Part shown: positions 51,959 to 62,964 of the stretch, in pieces
Position numbering within the stretch: the stretch's first letter is position 1
Layout: the number at the start of each line of letters is the position of its first letter
Assembly (NCBI GenBank): GCA_022828595.1
Contig: JAKGHH010000001.1
Span: 122,648,999-122,712,998, forward strand
Direction of reading: 5' to 3'
Source: Nelumbo lutea
Lineage: Eukaryota > Streptophyta > Magnoliopsida > Proteales > Nelumbonaceae
DNA: 64,000 nt
Made by a program: the position numbers and the translations under genes
Notes under the pieces: model-generated
Databases searched by the model: none
What the model was told of the DNA's origin: nothing
The model's input: the letters and a program-made list of their open reading frames with translations, nothing else

Positions 51959-54900
51959 CCCCTGATGACGCGCTTGTCATCAAGATCAAGGTTAATGACT
52001 TCGTAGTCAAGTGTGTCTTGGTGGATTCAGGCAGTTCGGCAGACATCCTTTTCAAGACAGCCTTCGATCAACTTTAGATCCCAGAGGGTGACCTGAATCC
52101 CGCAAGCACTCCACTGGTGGGATTCAGCAGCGAGGAGGTCAGGTCATTAGGGAAAGTCACCGTGCCGGTGGAGGTCGGTACTTGGCCCAGTGTGGTAAGG
52201 CTCAACCATGAGTTCCTGGTGGTTGCAACCCCCTCTCCATACAACGCAATAGTGGGCCGACCCATCACCCATGTCCTACAAGCATTTGTCTCCACCTACC
52301 ACCTAGCGATGAAGTTCCCTATAGGCTTCGAGGTCGGAGTGGCGTAGGGCGATCAGCTCGAATCTCGCAAATGCTACGTAGCCGCCCTCAAAGGAAAGGC
52401 CAAGGTAGTTGACGACCTCGAGCTGGGATGACCCACAAAGCAGTTCGGAGAGTGGGCCACACCTACTGAAGAGACCATCCTGTCCCGACCTCAACGGACG
52501 ATCCAGCGCGGGCACTTCAAATCGGCACTTCTGTTGAGGAGCCCCTACGGTCTCAACTAGTAAGCTTCTTACTCAAAAATTTAGATGTTTTCATGTGGTC
52601 GGCGGCAGAAATGCCCGGCATAGACCCCAACATTATCACTCACAAACTTAACACTGATCCTTCAGTTAGGCCTTTAGACAAAAGAAGTGCAACCTAGCCC
52701 CAGAGCGATGGGGGGCAGTCGACGAGGAAGTCGGGAAACTCCTTGCAGTCGGTTTTATCAGGGAAGTCCATTACCCGAGCTAGGTAGCCAACCTCGTTCT
52801 AGTGAAAAAGGTAAATGACAAGTGGCGCATGTGCGTTGACTACACTGACTTGAATCAGGCTTGCCCAAAAGACTACTTCCCACTTCCCAGGATTGACCGC
52901 CTAGTGGACGCGACCTCAGGGCACGAATTGCTGAGCTTCTTGGATGCTTATTCGGGCTATAACCAAATAAAAATGGACCCAGTTGACGAGTCCAAAGACT
53001 TGTAAATAAGTTGTTTGAGCCACTTATTGGCTCCAAAGTAGGGTGTTATGTAGATGACATGGTCGTCAAAACCCAGTTTTCAAATGAATTAATACCAGAT
53101 TTACACTCAATCTTTGAAGTTTTGTGAAGATTTATGAAGTCAAATCCGAATAAGTGCATCTTCGGTGTCACCTCGGGTAAATTCCTGGGGTTCATCGTCA
53201 ACCGGCAAGGAATTGAGGCCAATCCGGACAAAATCAAGGCCATTCTAGAAATGAGACCACCCCGAAAGTTAAAAGAGGTCCAGAAGCTGAATGGTCGGTT
53301 GGCCGCCCTAAGTCGCTTTTTGTCCAAGTCCGCAGACCGTTGTCTGCCTTTCTTTAAAGCCATAAAAAGCAAAAGCTTTGAATGGACTGAAGAGTGCCAG
53401 CTCGCGTTCGACGAGCTCAAAAGGCACATCGCCAGCATCCCAATCTTGACCCGGCCCGAAGTGGGCGACGTTTTAGAGCTATACCTCTCGGTGAGTGATG
53501 AGGTGGTCAGCTCGGTACTAACAAGAGAAGTAGATCGGGTCCAATGACCCATCTATTATGTTAGTAAAGTGTTGTAGGGAGTAGAGACGAGGTACCTAGA
53601 GATAGAAAAGTTAGCCTATGCACTGGTTATAGCGGCCCAAAAGCTCTGCCCATACTTCCAAGCTCACATCATCGTTGTCCTTACCAATAAACCTCTCAGG
53701 CAAATTTTGCTCAAGCTCGAGGTCTTAGGAAGGTTGACAAAGTGGGCCATCGAGCTCAGTGAGTACGAGCTCCAGTACAAATCGCAAACCACTATCAAGG
53801 CCAAAGCCTTGGCAGATTTCATCACAGAATGCACCTTTAGCTCTGAAGTCCCCAGGCCGGTAGAACAGGAGGCCCCCAGTATGGGAGAGCTCGGAGTTCC
53901 TGGACCGGTTGAATACGGGCACCGTGAAGTAGCAACCAGTGCGGCATCTCTCCTAGTTTGGCTAAGCCTGAATTGGGATGAGGAACCCTGGATCCTTCAC
54001 GTAGATGGCTCGTCAAATCGGCAGGGCAGTGGAGTTGGGATCGTTCTGTACGGACCAAGCGGTGTGAAGTTAGAGTATGCACTACGCTTTGAGTTTGTGG
54101 CATCCAACAACGAAGCAGAATACGAGGCGCTGCTAGCCAGGCTGGACCTCACAAAGGAAGTGGAAGCCAAACACATCATCGTCTATAGTGACTCCTAGCT
54201 CGTGGTAAATCAAGTCCTAGATGAGTACGAAGCTCGCGAACCAACTATGGTAGCATACTTAGCCAAAGTGAGAGAGACTCTACTCAACTTTCGGTCACAC
54301 TTCATCCAGCAAATACTGAGATCAGAGAACGCCGAGGTCGATGCCCTGTCTTGGCTAGCCAGCATGGGAGACAACACCATGAGGACTGTGTATATAGAGA
54401 ACTTACATCAGCCTAGTATTCTCAGGGGGGCAGAGGAGGTCACTCCCGTCGTTCAAGCAGAGCCGAGTTGGATTGATCCACTCACGAGCTTTCTGCTACA
54501 CGGGGCCCTCCCCGCAGACCATAACACCGTGAGGAGGGTAGAGCGCTAGGCAGCCAAATACATCATGATAGAGGGACGACTGTACCGAAGGTCCTACACG
54601 CTCCCCTACATGCGCTGCCTGCGACCCTCGGAAGCCGAACTCGTCCTCCACGACACTCATGAAGGCCTGTGTGGTGGACATTTAGGGGGCAGGGCCCTCA
54701 CTTAGAAAGTACTACGATAGAGGTACTACTGGCCAAACACGAAAGCAAATGCAACCGAGCTTGTCAAAAAATGCGACAAATGCCAGAAGCACGCTAACAT
54801 CCACCACTGCCCTACCGCCCACCTGAAATACCTCACTAGCCCTTGGCTGTTTGCACAATGGGGGATTGACCTACTCGGGCCATTCTCGCCTGCAACAAGG

Positions 54901-55683
54901 CAAAGAAGGTTCCTAATGGTGGCAGTAGACTATTTCACAAAGTGGGTCGAAGCCGAACTTCTCACGACAATGACAGCTCGGAACGTGCAGAACTTCTTCT
55001 GGAAGAACATAGTGTGTCATTTTGGATTACCTCGGGTACTGATCTCCGATAATGGCAAGCAGTTCGAAGACATCAAGTTCCAAAACGGGTGCCAGGACAT
55101 GGGAATTCAGCAGAACTTCACCTCGGTGGCGCACCCTCAAAGGAATGGCCAAACGGAAGTTACAAATAGGGCTATCCTTCGAGGACTGAAAGCACGTCTG
55201 GACCGAGCTAAGGGACTATGGATGGACGAGCTACCCAGCGTACTTTGGGCCTATCGTACCACGGAAATGACTGCCACGGAAGAAACTCCCTTTAAGGAAG
55301 CAGTCATCCCTACTGAGATTGAAGTTCCCTCGCTGAAACTAGAAGCATATGAAGACAGAGCAAATGAAGACAAGCTACGCACCAACCTCGACCAGCTAGA
55401 CGAAGTACGGGACCTCGCGTACATCAGGACCGCAGCCTACCAACAAAGGATAGCTCGGCACTATAACACCAAGGTGAAAAAGCGAACTCTCCGTGTTGGC
55501 GACCTGGTTCTCCGCAATGTTATGGTGCCTGAGCCCGGCGTTGGCAAGCTCGGTCTGAATTGGGAAGGACCCTACCAAGTAAAGCGAGTACTCGGGAAAG
55601 GAACATACGAACTTGAAACCCTAGAAGGGAGACAAGTACCTCGGGCGTGGAATATCGTCAACCTAAGACTATATTACCCGTGA
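51959..55683 (+). pseudogene. Tat pol pseudogene: protease, RT, two RNase H domains, integrase
   Basis: Protease with VLVDSGSSADILF (catalytic Asp codon at 52024). RT with WRMCVDYTDLNQACPKDYFPL and FLDAYSGYNQI; about 80 bases are missing near 53000, so the PFGLKNA segment is lost, but YVDD survives at 53047-53058. First RNase H at about 53370-53830. Second, archaeal-type RNase H at 53989-54370 (HVDGSS, NNEAEYEAL, VYSDS, AEVDAL keep the acidic residues). Integrase with catalytic Asp at 54868 (WGIDLLGPF), Asp at 55048 (ISDNGKQF) and Glu at 55156 (GQTEVTN); six or so residues of the LVYG motif are missing near 55290. Ends at a natural TGA at 55681. Premature stops are nearly all TAG. Confidence 0.9.
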
Positions 55684-56327
55684 ACCACCGAACTGAGTGA
55701 ACCACGAGTCACTCCCTTCTAACCTTAGGGCCAATTTTCCAAACAAGCGACAACCTCGGCAACACGGGGTCCAGTCACCCCCTCAACAGGGGCAGACTCC
55801 AGGAAAACAATTTGGTATGACCATGAGTCACTCCCTCCAGCCTAAGGGTCAATGCGCTAGGTTAACTGAAGACCTCGGCGCTATACATGACTCTACCGCC
55901 TCGCCAGCATAGGCTTAGCACGCCAAAGACCGAAGGTGTCTCAAGATCAAACCTTCTAACTCCTAGCCTACCTTGGTATACGTGGCTAGAGGTAAATGCC
56001 AAGCTAAATAGCCAAGCAGGCAGGTTGGGCACGTGCCTTACTATGCCTACATCTGCATACATTGCTAAAACCCGATGATCACCCCTACTAAGAGCAGGAA
56101 GACAGTTTAGGGTGACAGCGATAAAGGGTTGCTCACCTCAAGGACTGAATTTACTAACTCAACAGCTCAGATAAAGCCAACACTCCAACAGAAGTGAATC
56201 ACACAAAGGAGAGTACAAAGAAACAAGAAATGTGATTTCATTACATCTGATTTCATTACAAACGTGATTTCATTACAGAATCCCAAGTACAAAGAAACAA
56301 GAAAAGGGAAATACAAGGAGCACACAA
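55684..56327. other. Region between Tat integrase and the antisense gene
   Basis: No coding recognised. Imperfect direct repeats at 55702-55735 and 55818-55851 (GAGTCACTCCCT, AAGGGTCAAT). A TGATTTCATTACA motif occurs three times at 56233-56277, flanked by AGTACAAAGAAACAAGAAA at 56212-56230 and 56286-56304. The latter lies just past the antisense stop and may be its 3' untranslated and polyadenylation region. Confidence 0.6.
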
Positions 56328-58345
56328 CTATTTAGAAGGCTTATCAGCCTTGCTCGGGGCCTCTTTGGGGGCCTCCTCGGGGGTGTTAGCCAAGTTGTTA
56401 GTATCAGCCTCCTCGTTGCCACCCTCATCGTTGGAATCTGGGTCATCCGCGGCCTGACGAGCCATGTCGTCTGTAATCTTGTAGGTGGTGAAGGCACTTA
56501 TGTCAAGGTCAGGATATGTGCGCCTTATCCACCACCTACCGAGCTTGAACCCCCTACGGTAGGCCTTCGACATTACGTTGTCAAATCTAGACAACTTGAC
56601 ATAGTCGATAAAGGCCTGGGCCTTCGCCTCCTTGAGAGCTTCATCGAAGGCCTCGGTCTTCTCCTAAATGTCGACTTTGAGGTACTCCACCTCGTGCTCC
56701 AAGGCCCCCTTGGCTTCCTTAAGCCCCTACACCTCAAGCTGCGAAGCCCTCTGACACGCCTTGAGGCTCTCCACCTCGAGCTTCAAGGCTTCTTGACCCG
56801 CTCTGAGCCTGTTCACTTTGGCCTTCAGCCTATCCCTCTTGTGGGCTAGCTCCTCTTTCTCTAACAGCAGGGCATCGATAAAGCTCTGTTGGGTGGTAGC
56901 ATCACTCTCCAATTGGTGGATTCTGCCCTGTGCTGCTCTCAGCTCAGTGTGAGTTGCACTAGATGACTCCTCAGTAGCCAAAGCACGCCTCAGGTGTTTG
57001 TCGGACTAGAAGGTCAACGCGTGCACGACAGTGTTCACCTGGCAGGAGGGGGTTGGTCAATACCAAAGAAAGAAGAAAGAAGGAAGAGTTTGCTCTTAGG
57101 GTGTGAACTCACCACCATGGCATGGGTTGCAGCGCGGGCACCAAGCTAACCGGGGGAGACTTCGGCCCAATCTACGACCTCCACCGTGATAACTGCTCTC
57201 CTACTCCTGTCGAGGCTGACTTTGGAATTCATGATGCTCTCTTCCTCCTCCTGGGTCCTTGAGCCGGATGCCATCGTGTCTACGGCACGATGAGCCGACC
57301 CTTTGGAAGCTTCGGCAATAGTCCCGATGGGGTTTGGAACTTCAACGGCAGCCCCGGCTAGCTCGGCGATTGGCTCTACCGCCACTTCAAGCCCCCGAGG
57401 TGGTAAGTCCCCCTCCAAGTCTATCACCGGATGGGCATGGGAGAGCTCGGTCCTCGAAACAGAGGCCTGTGGAAGCTCAGGCCCTGAAGAGGGGGCCTAC
57501 GGAAGATGGGGTTCAAGGGTAGCGGTCCTTGGGGATTCCACGCATGCCTTCTTGGCAGCCCACTTCTTCCTCTTCTTCATTTGACAAAGGAGTCTCAGAC
57601 CGGTGATCCTCTCTTCCTCCATGGGACCTGCAACAGAGCCTGGTGTATGCTAAACTGATTAAGCAAAATGTTAAAGTGGAAATCGACCTACCCGGGCTTA
57701 AACCGACTTGAACGAGCTTCCCTTCGGCAGTGTAGTCCTTGTGACCGAACCTGGCCTGAGCCCATGAGTGAAAGGTCTCCCATGTCTTCCGGTTAAGAGC
57801 GACACTGGGAGCTTGAGTGGCCACCCTCCAGTCAGTGAGGAACGGCCACCCCGTGCTGCTCCGGACTACAAAGTAGTCCCGCTTCCAGGCCGGGACCTTG
57901 CTTGGGAACTTGTATAGCATTTTGAAACCTGGGCAAGGAGACAAATAGTAGGTCTGCCCAGGCTCTGCGTCTAAAGGGAAGTCGTGCTCAGAACAAAGGG
58001 AGATGGTCCCAAGCAAATTCTGAATAGAGTTGGGGTGGAGTTGGTCCAGTGTGATGCTGAAACGCCTCAACACCTCGGGGATATGGTGGTGGAGAGGAAG
58101 ACGAAGCTCGCCAATAAGTTGTTCCCTAAAGATCACGATCTCATCTGGACCGTGCTCCCAAGGGAAGTTGCTGGTGGGAAGACTATACGAGAACTCTGGT
58201 GGCAGGTAGAATTGTTGGATGAGGTTCTAAAGCCTCTCCTGCATCATAACGGATGAACTGAACTGGTCTGGCGCTCGACATCGGGTTCACCATGACCCAA
58301 GGTACCCACCTCGGGTTCATCTAAAAGACTGTCCCCACTAGACAT
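56328..58345 (-). pseudogene. Antisense gene of the Tat element (Transposase_28-type domain, coiled coil), decayed
   Basis: Runs opposite to gag-pol. Exon 1 58345-57692, intron 57628-57691 (GTAGGT to TTGCAG), exon 2 57627-57113, intron 57039-57112 (GTGAGT to CTGCCAG), exon 3 57038-56328. Exon 1 carries the domain known as putative gypsy-type transposon (PF04195, assigned from memory): ELRLPLHHHIPEVLRRF, LDQLHPNSIQNLLG, WKRDYFVV. Exon 2 starts with a basic MKKRKKWAAKKA, a likely nuclear signal. Exon 3 is a coiled coil (LEKEELAHKRDRLKAKVNRL) and an acidic C-terminus. Lesions: a one-base shift near 58260 and six in-frame stops (58227, 57497, 57146, 57006, 56727, 56664), all TAG. Function in these elements is not established. 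Confidence 0.8.
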
Positions 58346-58510
58346 GAAAGGGAACAAGCTGAAAAAGAAAAAAGGGGAGAAAGGGGAGCTCGGGGACTCA
58401 CCGAGAAAAAAGATGCAACCGGACTAGAAGACTGAGCTGAAGACTCCAAACGCGAGCTCACGGTAGACAAAGGTACTTAGTGGCAAAGGAAAATGGCCAG
58501 GGTCCTCCGT

Positions 58511-58518
58511 TATTTATA
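58511..58518 (-). promoter_or_regulatory. TATA box for the Tat antisense gene
   Basis: GCTATAAATAAC on the - strand, about 166 bases before the antisense ATG at 58345, inside the element and before its 3' LTR. Confidence 0.6.
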
Positions 58519-58810
58519 GCCGATGGGCCCAGATGCTGACAGCCAAGATCAAGGCAATCTGACAGTCCTCAAGAAAACCGGCTACGAGATTCTCAAGGCG
58601 AAATCAGTTTAGCGCGTTTTTTGGTGTTCGCGAAGTTCAAATCGTGTGGCGTCCACGCGTAAGCCATACGCGACTCGAGTTTTTCTCTCTGAACGAATCA
58701 AACGCCATACCGGTCCGGCCAACGAGTCGCCTGATAGGGTGGCGTAAGTACCAATCCAAATCCACCCGGCGCATCATGAATCCCCCGCGTTGGGTCACCA
58801 CCCCCACCAC

Positions 58811-58827
58811 AGGGAGTAGGGGGCAAT
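58811..58827 (+). other. Polypurine tract of the Tat element
   Basis: AGGGAGTAGGGGGCAAT directly before the TG of the 3' LTR. Confidence 0.85.
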
Positions 58828-59473
58828 TGATGAAGGGTGATTTGGCCTAACCTTGTAGTCTGGGGACACGTGTACGTGACCTTGCCCAGTGAACAGCTCA
58901 GCCTGACAACACGACCGTGACTCGACGGGAGAGACGCATTGAGTCCAACACTGCCCACTCGAGGAGTTAAGCAACTCGCCAGGGACTAAACCTGACCCAT
59001 TTTTTACTCCCACCAAGTGTGAAAGGTCCCGAGCTACCCCAAGGGCCCGAACTCCCCCTAAGGAGGAGTTCGGGGCTCTTCCCTCCCGAGGAAGAAGCAC
59101 CCTTGGTCTTGGCTAAGTACCCCAGGCACCTCGGGGCAGCCCTGCCCCCGGTGCCGGCACCTCAGCACCTTGGTACCGAGACAGACCTGCTCCAGACAGT
59201 CCGGTGCCTGACAACCCAGTGGGCTGTGGGGAGCACTGCCTGACGTTTGTACCCGCCGGACCAGGTGGCAGGGCTCTGATCCCTTGCCAGGCGACATTCT
59301 TCTTACTCACTGCCCTCTTTGAGATTTCCTCCAATTCTAACTTAACCATCGGAGTGTTCCCACCGGAACAACTCCCCAGGAACCCTTCACTTTTTCCTTC
59401 CTCTCAGGTGTCGTTCGTTCTAATCAGAAGCGAGGTCACAGCTAGCTAGGAGTGCCCAAATCGTGCGGCGTCA
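58828..59473 (+). repeat. 3' LTR of the Tat element
   Basis: Starts TGATGAAGGGTGATTTGG and ends TGCGGCGTCA. 646 bp, shorter than the 5' LTR because about 59296-59372 replaces the 5' LTR block at 49600-49805. Confidence 0.9.
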
Positions 59474-60840
59474 CTGCTCATCGGCACATGCCTATGCAAA
59501 GTCACCTTCCCCTTCTTGAAAATCTGAAAAGGGCTTGCTCACTCGAACCCTGTCACTAATGGGCTCTCCTATGGACGAAGAGCATGTCAAACCTGACAAC
59601 CTATCTGGAAAATTGCAAGGCACGGAGTTTGCATGGGCATCTCTATTAGTTTGGGCTTCAGAAACGTCACTACCAAAGACCCTAATCCACCATTTACCGA
59701 ATCCACTGCTTCATTTTTACGAACAACCTATTGGGTTCCAAGGGGACAAAGAAAAGTGCATTCCGTTCAGAAGGTGGGTTCATGAGTGAAGGGCTCCACA
59801 TGCTTCTTCCTCCAAAACAAATATGACAAGCCATTTGTTTCCTTCAAGTCGTCTCCTGCTCACGAGAATCCTGCCCACGTTTATCGCAGCTATCCATGGA
59901 GAATATTTCATCCTCAGCATAGTATTATGCAGGGTAAATGTTACCAATTCACAGGGGTGGTGTATTGTGGGTAGACGTGGGCAGGGTTCTGTGAGCAGAA
60001 GATCTGGAGTCGGTTTCTACAAATGTCGCCAGAGGAGGGGTGACCACCGGTTCACATCCTCATTCAACGGACAGCCATCTGAGAAACGTAAGATCAAACA
60101 TCGATGCAAGAACTCCTCGCATTCCCAAACCCCTTGGTATGCCACCACCACCTTTATCAACTGACCAAACACTCGCACTGAAGCGAGCCCTTCCTCAGGG
60201 ATGCCAAAATCCACCATCACATCCACACAAAGACAAAATTGATTCAATATTGTCTTATTTTCTCCTCTTTGAAAGGAAATCATGGCAATCCATGGCCCTC
60301 AAAAGACACTGGAGCTTCCTAGATCTCCTCACTTGTCAATACATTGTGGGTATAATAACACACAGTGATACTATGTCAAATTCTTTCTGCCCCACGCATC
60401 TCTTTGCACTCCATGGCAAGATCAAGATCTCTAGTGGATCCTCAGCGATGGATGCACTAAATTTTCCCCCATTGATTCCACTAAAGCAACAACAGAGAGC
60501 TCTAAGCAAGCAAGAGTTCGAACATGGCAGAGGAGTTTGTGCCTTGATTCTCCACACACGGAAGTGGATGAGCCCTTACAGCAATACTCTGAGACAATAA
60601 ATGTGATGACTCCTACTATGGCAAATCCTTGCAACCACGGTCAATGCAACTTATTACGACAGATTTGCATGTCATGGCAAGATCAGAACCTTCAGTTGAT
60701 CCTCGAAGCTGCTCCCACCAACACTTTTGTAGAATCATCACTAGAAGTAGATCACCAACTAAGCGTTGCTACAACGTTGCAGCTAGAGAATTCTAGCCCA
60801 ATGAGATTTAGAACAATCTAGAGGAGTTTGACAAATAGGT
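59474..60840. other. Unrecognised region with open frames on both strands
   Basis: Frames at 59535-59789 and 60040-60600 (+) and at 60017-60283 (-) are open but match no family I know. A - strand stretch near 59680-59760 (MHFSLSPWNPIGCS) faintly recalls DUF4283-type proteins found in some LINE ORF1s. No gene called. Confidence 0.3.
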
Positions 60841-62510
60841 TCTCCACATATCCCATCTAAATGGAGAGAGCCCTCACTAAAGCACATACAAGGTCTTGAT
60901 CTTGGACAAGAGTCCCTGGCCATTGCAAATCTGCAAATTTCCCCCATCTAAGGTACAAAAAGAAAAGTAAAACCCATCTCTAGCTACGGAAGATGCTTTC
61001 AAAAATGGAATATCTCTCTCATACCTTAGAGACTCTTGCTTGCATCTAAGACTCTAGGTACCCTCTTGCACTGCGAGGACTGAAGCTTACCCTAGAGATC
61101 ACTTTTGTTTCACCTGAAACCGTGTACTAGAGTTCTTGAAGTCGGGCCATGCATTGATCCACTTTCAGAAATAGAGAAACAAAGAAGCGAAGCATGGATA
61201 GATGATAAGAGACAAAAGAGCGAAATCAAATGTCATTACAAATGACTAACCAAAAGCTTATCTTGCATCGTCTTACCTTCCTTACTATTTATCTCAAGGG
61301 TTTTGGATTAGAGTAGCTGCTAGTCGGGTATGTCTAGATTCTGGTGAGTGATAATGGCGAAGAGAGTATGAGAGGAAGAAGAAGAAAGAAAGGAGAGAGA
61401 GAAAGAGAGAGGGGAATTTTAAGTGGGATCCACATATTATTTTTCCTTGAGAGAGAAAATCTCAAATGGGATCCACTTATATATTCTTTTTAACATTTAT
61501 TAATCTATATATTAAACATCTTTTATTTTATTCTTGGTAATGTATAAGATTTAACATGTTATAGTTTCAAGTGGGACCTAGTTGTAATTTTTTAGTTATT
61601 TTGCGTTGAATGATGTCACATCATTGTTTATTATTTTATTCATTGTTTAACAGATTTGTGAACAACATCTATAACAACCAGTGCGTTTTTAGCTAATGTT
61701 GGTTTTTCCAACTTAATTTGAAGTCCAAAATGGCCCTTTTAATTCCTTAGGATCAAATTTGGCCTTTTAGCAAAATTCAGAGGTTACCATAGCCAAAAAA
61801 ATCCTTATAATTTTGTTCCTTCACTTTGAAATTTAACGGCTATTAAAATCCAAACAGGCAAACACTACTTTTGGTTTTTTCAAGTAATAGGGTTAGCTTG
61901 AATCCAAATGGTAGAAACTCTATTTCTTTTATTTACATTTCAGCTCACCTTTATGTAGTTACCTATATTCTCTATTCTAAAATATAAAGTATAAATGTTA
62001 GATTTTAATAAGGAACCAAAGAAAAAAAAGGTTGCTAGTGAATCAATCAAAAAAAGGGAGATGTGTTGTTCAAAGGGTAAGAGCGATGTGGGTATATTGG
62101 TGGTGGTGGTGGCCGTGGTGGAAATCTTGTTGATAGATGTTGAAGGTAATGGAAAATAAGGGAAGTTGACCGTTCCATGGAATATTTTCTCTATTGAACA
62201 TCATTATTTGTTTATTGACATATTAAAGCCAATGTTTTAAAAATTGACTCGAAGGCTGAACCATTTTTGCCTCTAAGTCATGGGTTACCAATTCGACTAT
62301 TTGGGTCGAACTGGTCAAACCATGCTACATCAGCAATATGTAAACACACACACACATACATACATACATATAGCCTTTAAAATTTCTGGAATATTTCTTG
62401 ACTAAAACACCTCCATTTTTTAAAATATGATCCCTATATTGTGAGGGCAGAAAATGTAATTTGAATACTATTATTCAACAAATTCAATTCCCTCTCATTA
62501 AATCACGCAT
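60841..62510. other. Intergenic region
   Basis: Purine-rich run at 61370-61410; CA/TACA microsatellite at 62344-62370. No gene recognised. Confidence 0.5.
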
Positions 62511-62513
62511 TTA

Positions 62514-62886
62514 CGCTGCGTTTGGAAATGATGCGAATGAATGTGAATGCAAATATGTAGAATGTAAAACAGTTCATATAAATTGCAAAGTTGGGTTAGT
62601 TTTGCATTGACAAATTTACCTTCTTTATCAAACAGATTTTTAGCTCTAATGGATACAAACACGAATTCCAATAAAGCATATGCCTTTTTTTATCAAAAGC
62701 CTATTTGAATGCAAATTTACTTATTTTTTATTGATATACTTTTACATCTTATTATCAAAGTAAATATGCATTGGAAAATGTGTTTCCTATCATTAGTCAA
62801 TGCATAAATGTAATATTGCCAAACATAGGCAAAAGTGAATCAGAGTGCAAATTTACACTCCATTTGCAACATTTCCAAACGCAACC
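62514..62886. mobile_element. TTA-flanked MITE (Tourist-like)
   Basis: Flanked by TTA at 62511-62513 and 62887-62889. Ends: CGCTGCGTTTGGAAATG and, reverse-complemented, GGTTGCGTTTGGAAATG. 373 bp, no coding. Confidence 0.7.
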
Positions 62887-62964
62887 TTAAGGTATTAACT
62901 CCCATTTACCCTCATTGAATCATATATTTAAAGCATCTTTATTTATTCTCATCACTAAATTCCA

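Larger units (their letters stand above)
49129..59473 (+). mobile_element. Tat-lineage Ty3/Gypsy LTR retrotransposon
   Basis: About 10.3 kb: 5' LTR 49129-49910, primer-site region from 49911 (TTTGGTGTCATCTATGGGAA), gag, protease, RT, RNase H, a second RNase H, integrase, an antisense gene, a polypurine tract (AGGGAGTAGGGGGCAAT) and 3' LTR 58828-59473. The second RNase H domain and antisense frames after integrase are known marks of the Tat lineage (Ogre/Retand and relatives). Possible target duplication TTGTT (49124-49128) versus CTGCT (59474-59478), differing by two C/T changes. GC content is much higher than the surroundings. Multiple stops and small deletions make it non-autonomous. Confidence 0.9.

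Noticed and set aside
50711..53036. Several - strand frames within gag-pol of the Tat element
   Set aside because: They are shadows of the GC-rich sense frames; no family motifs and no conserved start.
49124..59478. TTGTT/CTGCT as a certain target duplication for the Tat element
   Set aside because: Only 3 of 5 bases match; kept as a possibility because both differences are C/T transitions.
60040..60600. A 186-codon frame as a real gene
   Set aside because: Pro/Ser/His-rich with no recognised domain, overlapping - strand open frames and no splice or promoter support.
62344..62370. Short-period CA/TACA array as a CRISPR-like or functional array
   Set aside because: It is an ordinary microsatellite in plant DNA with no spacer structure.
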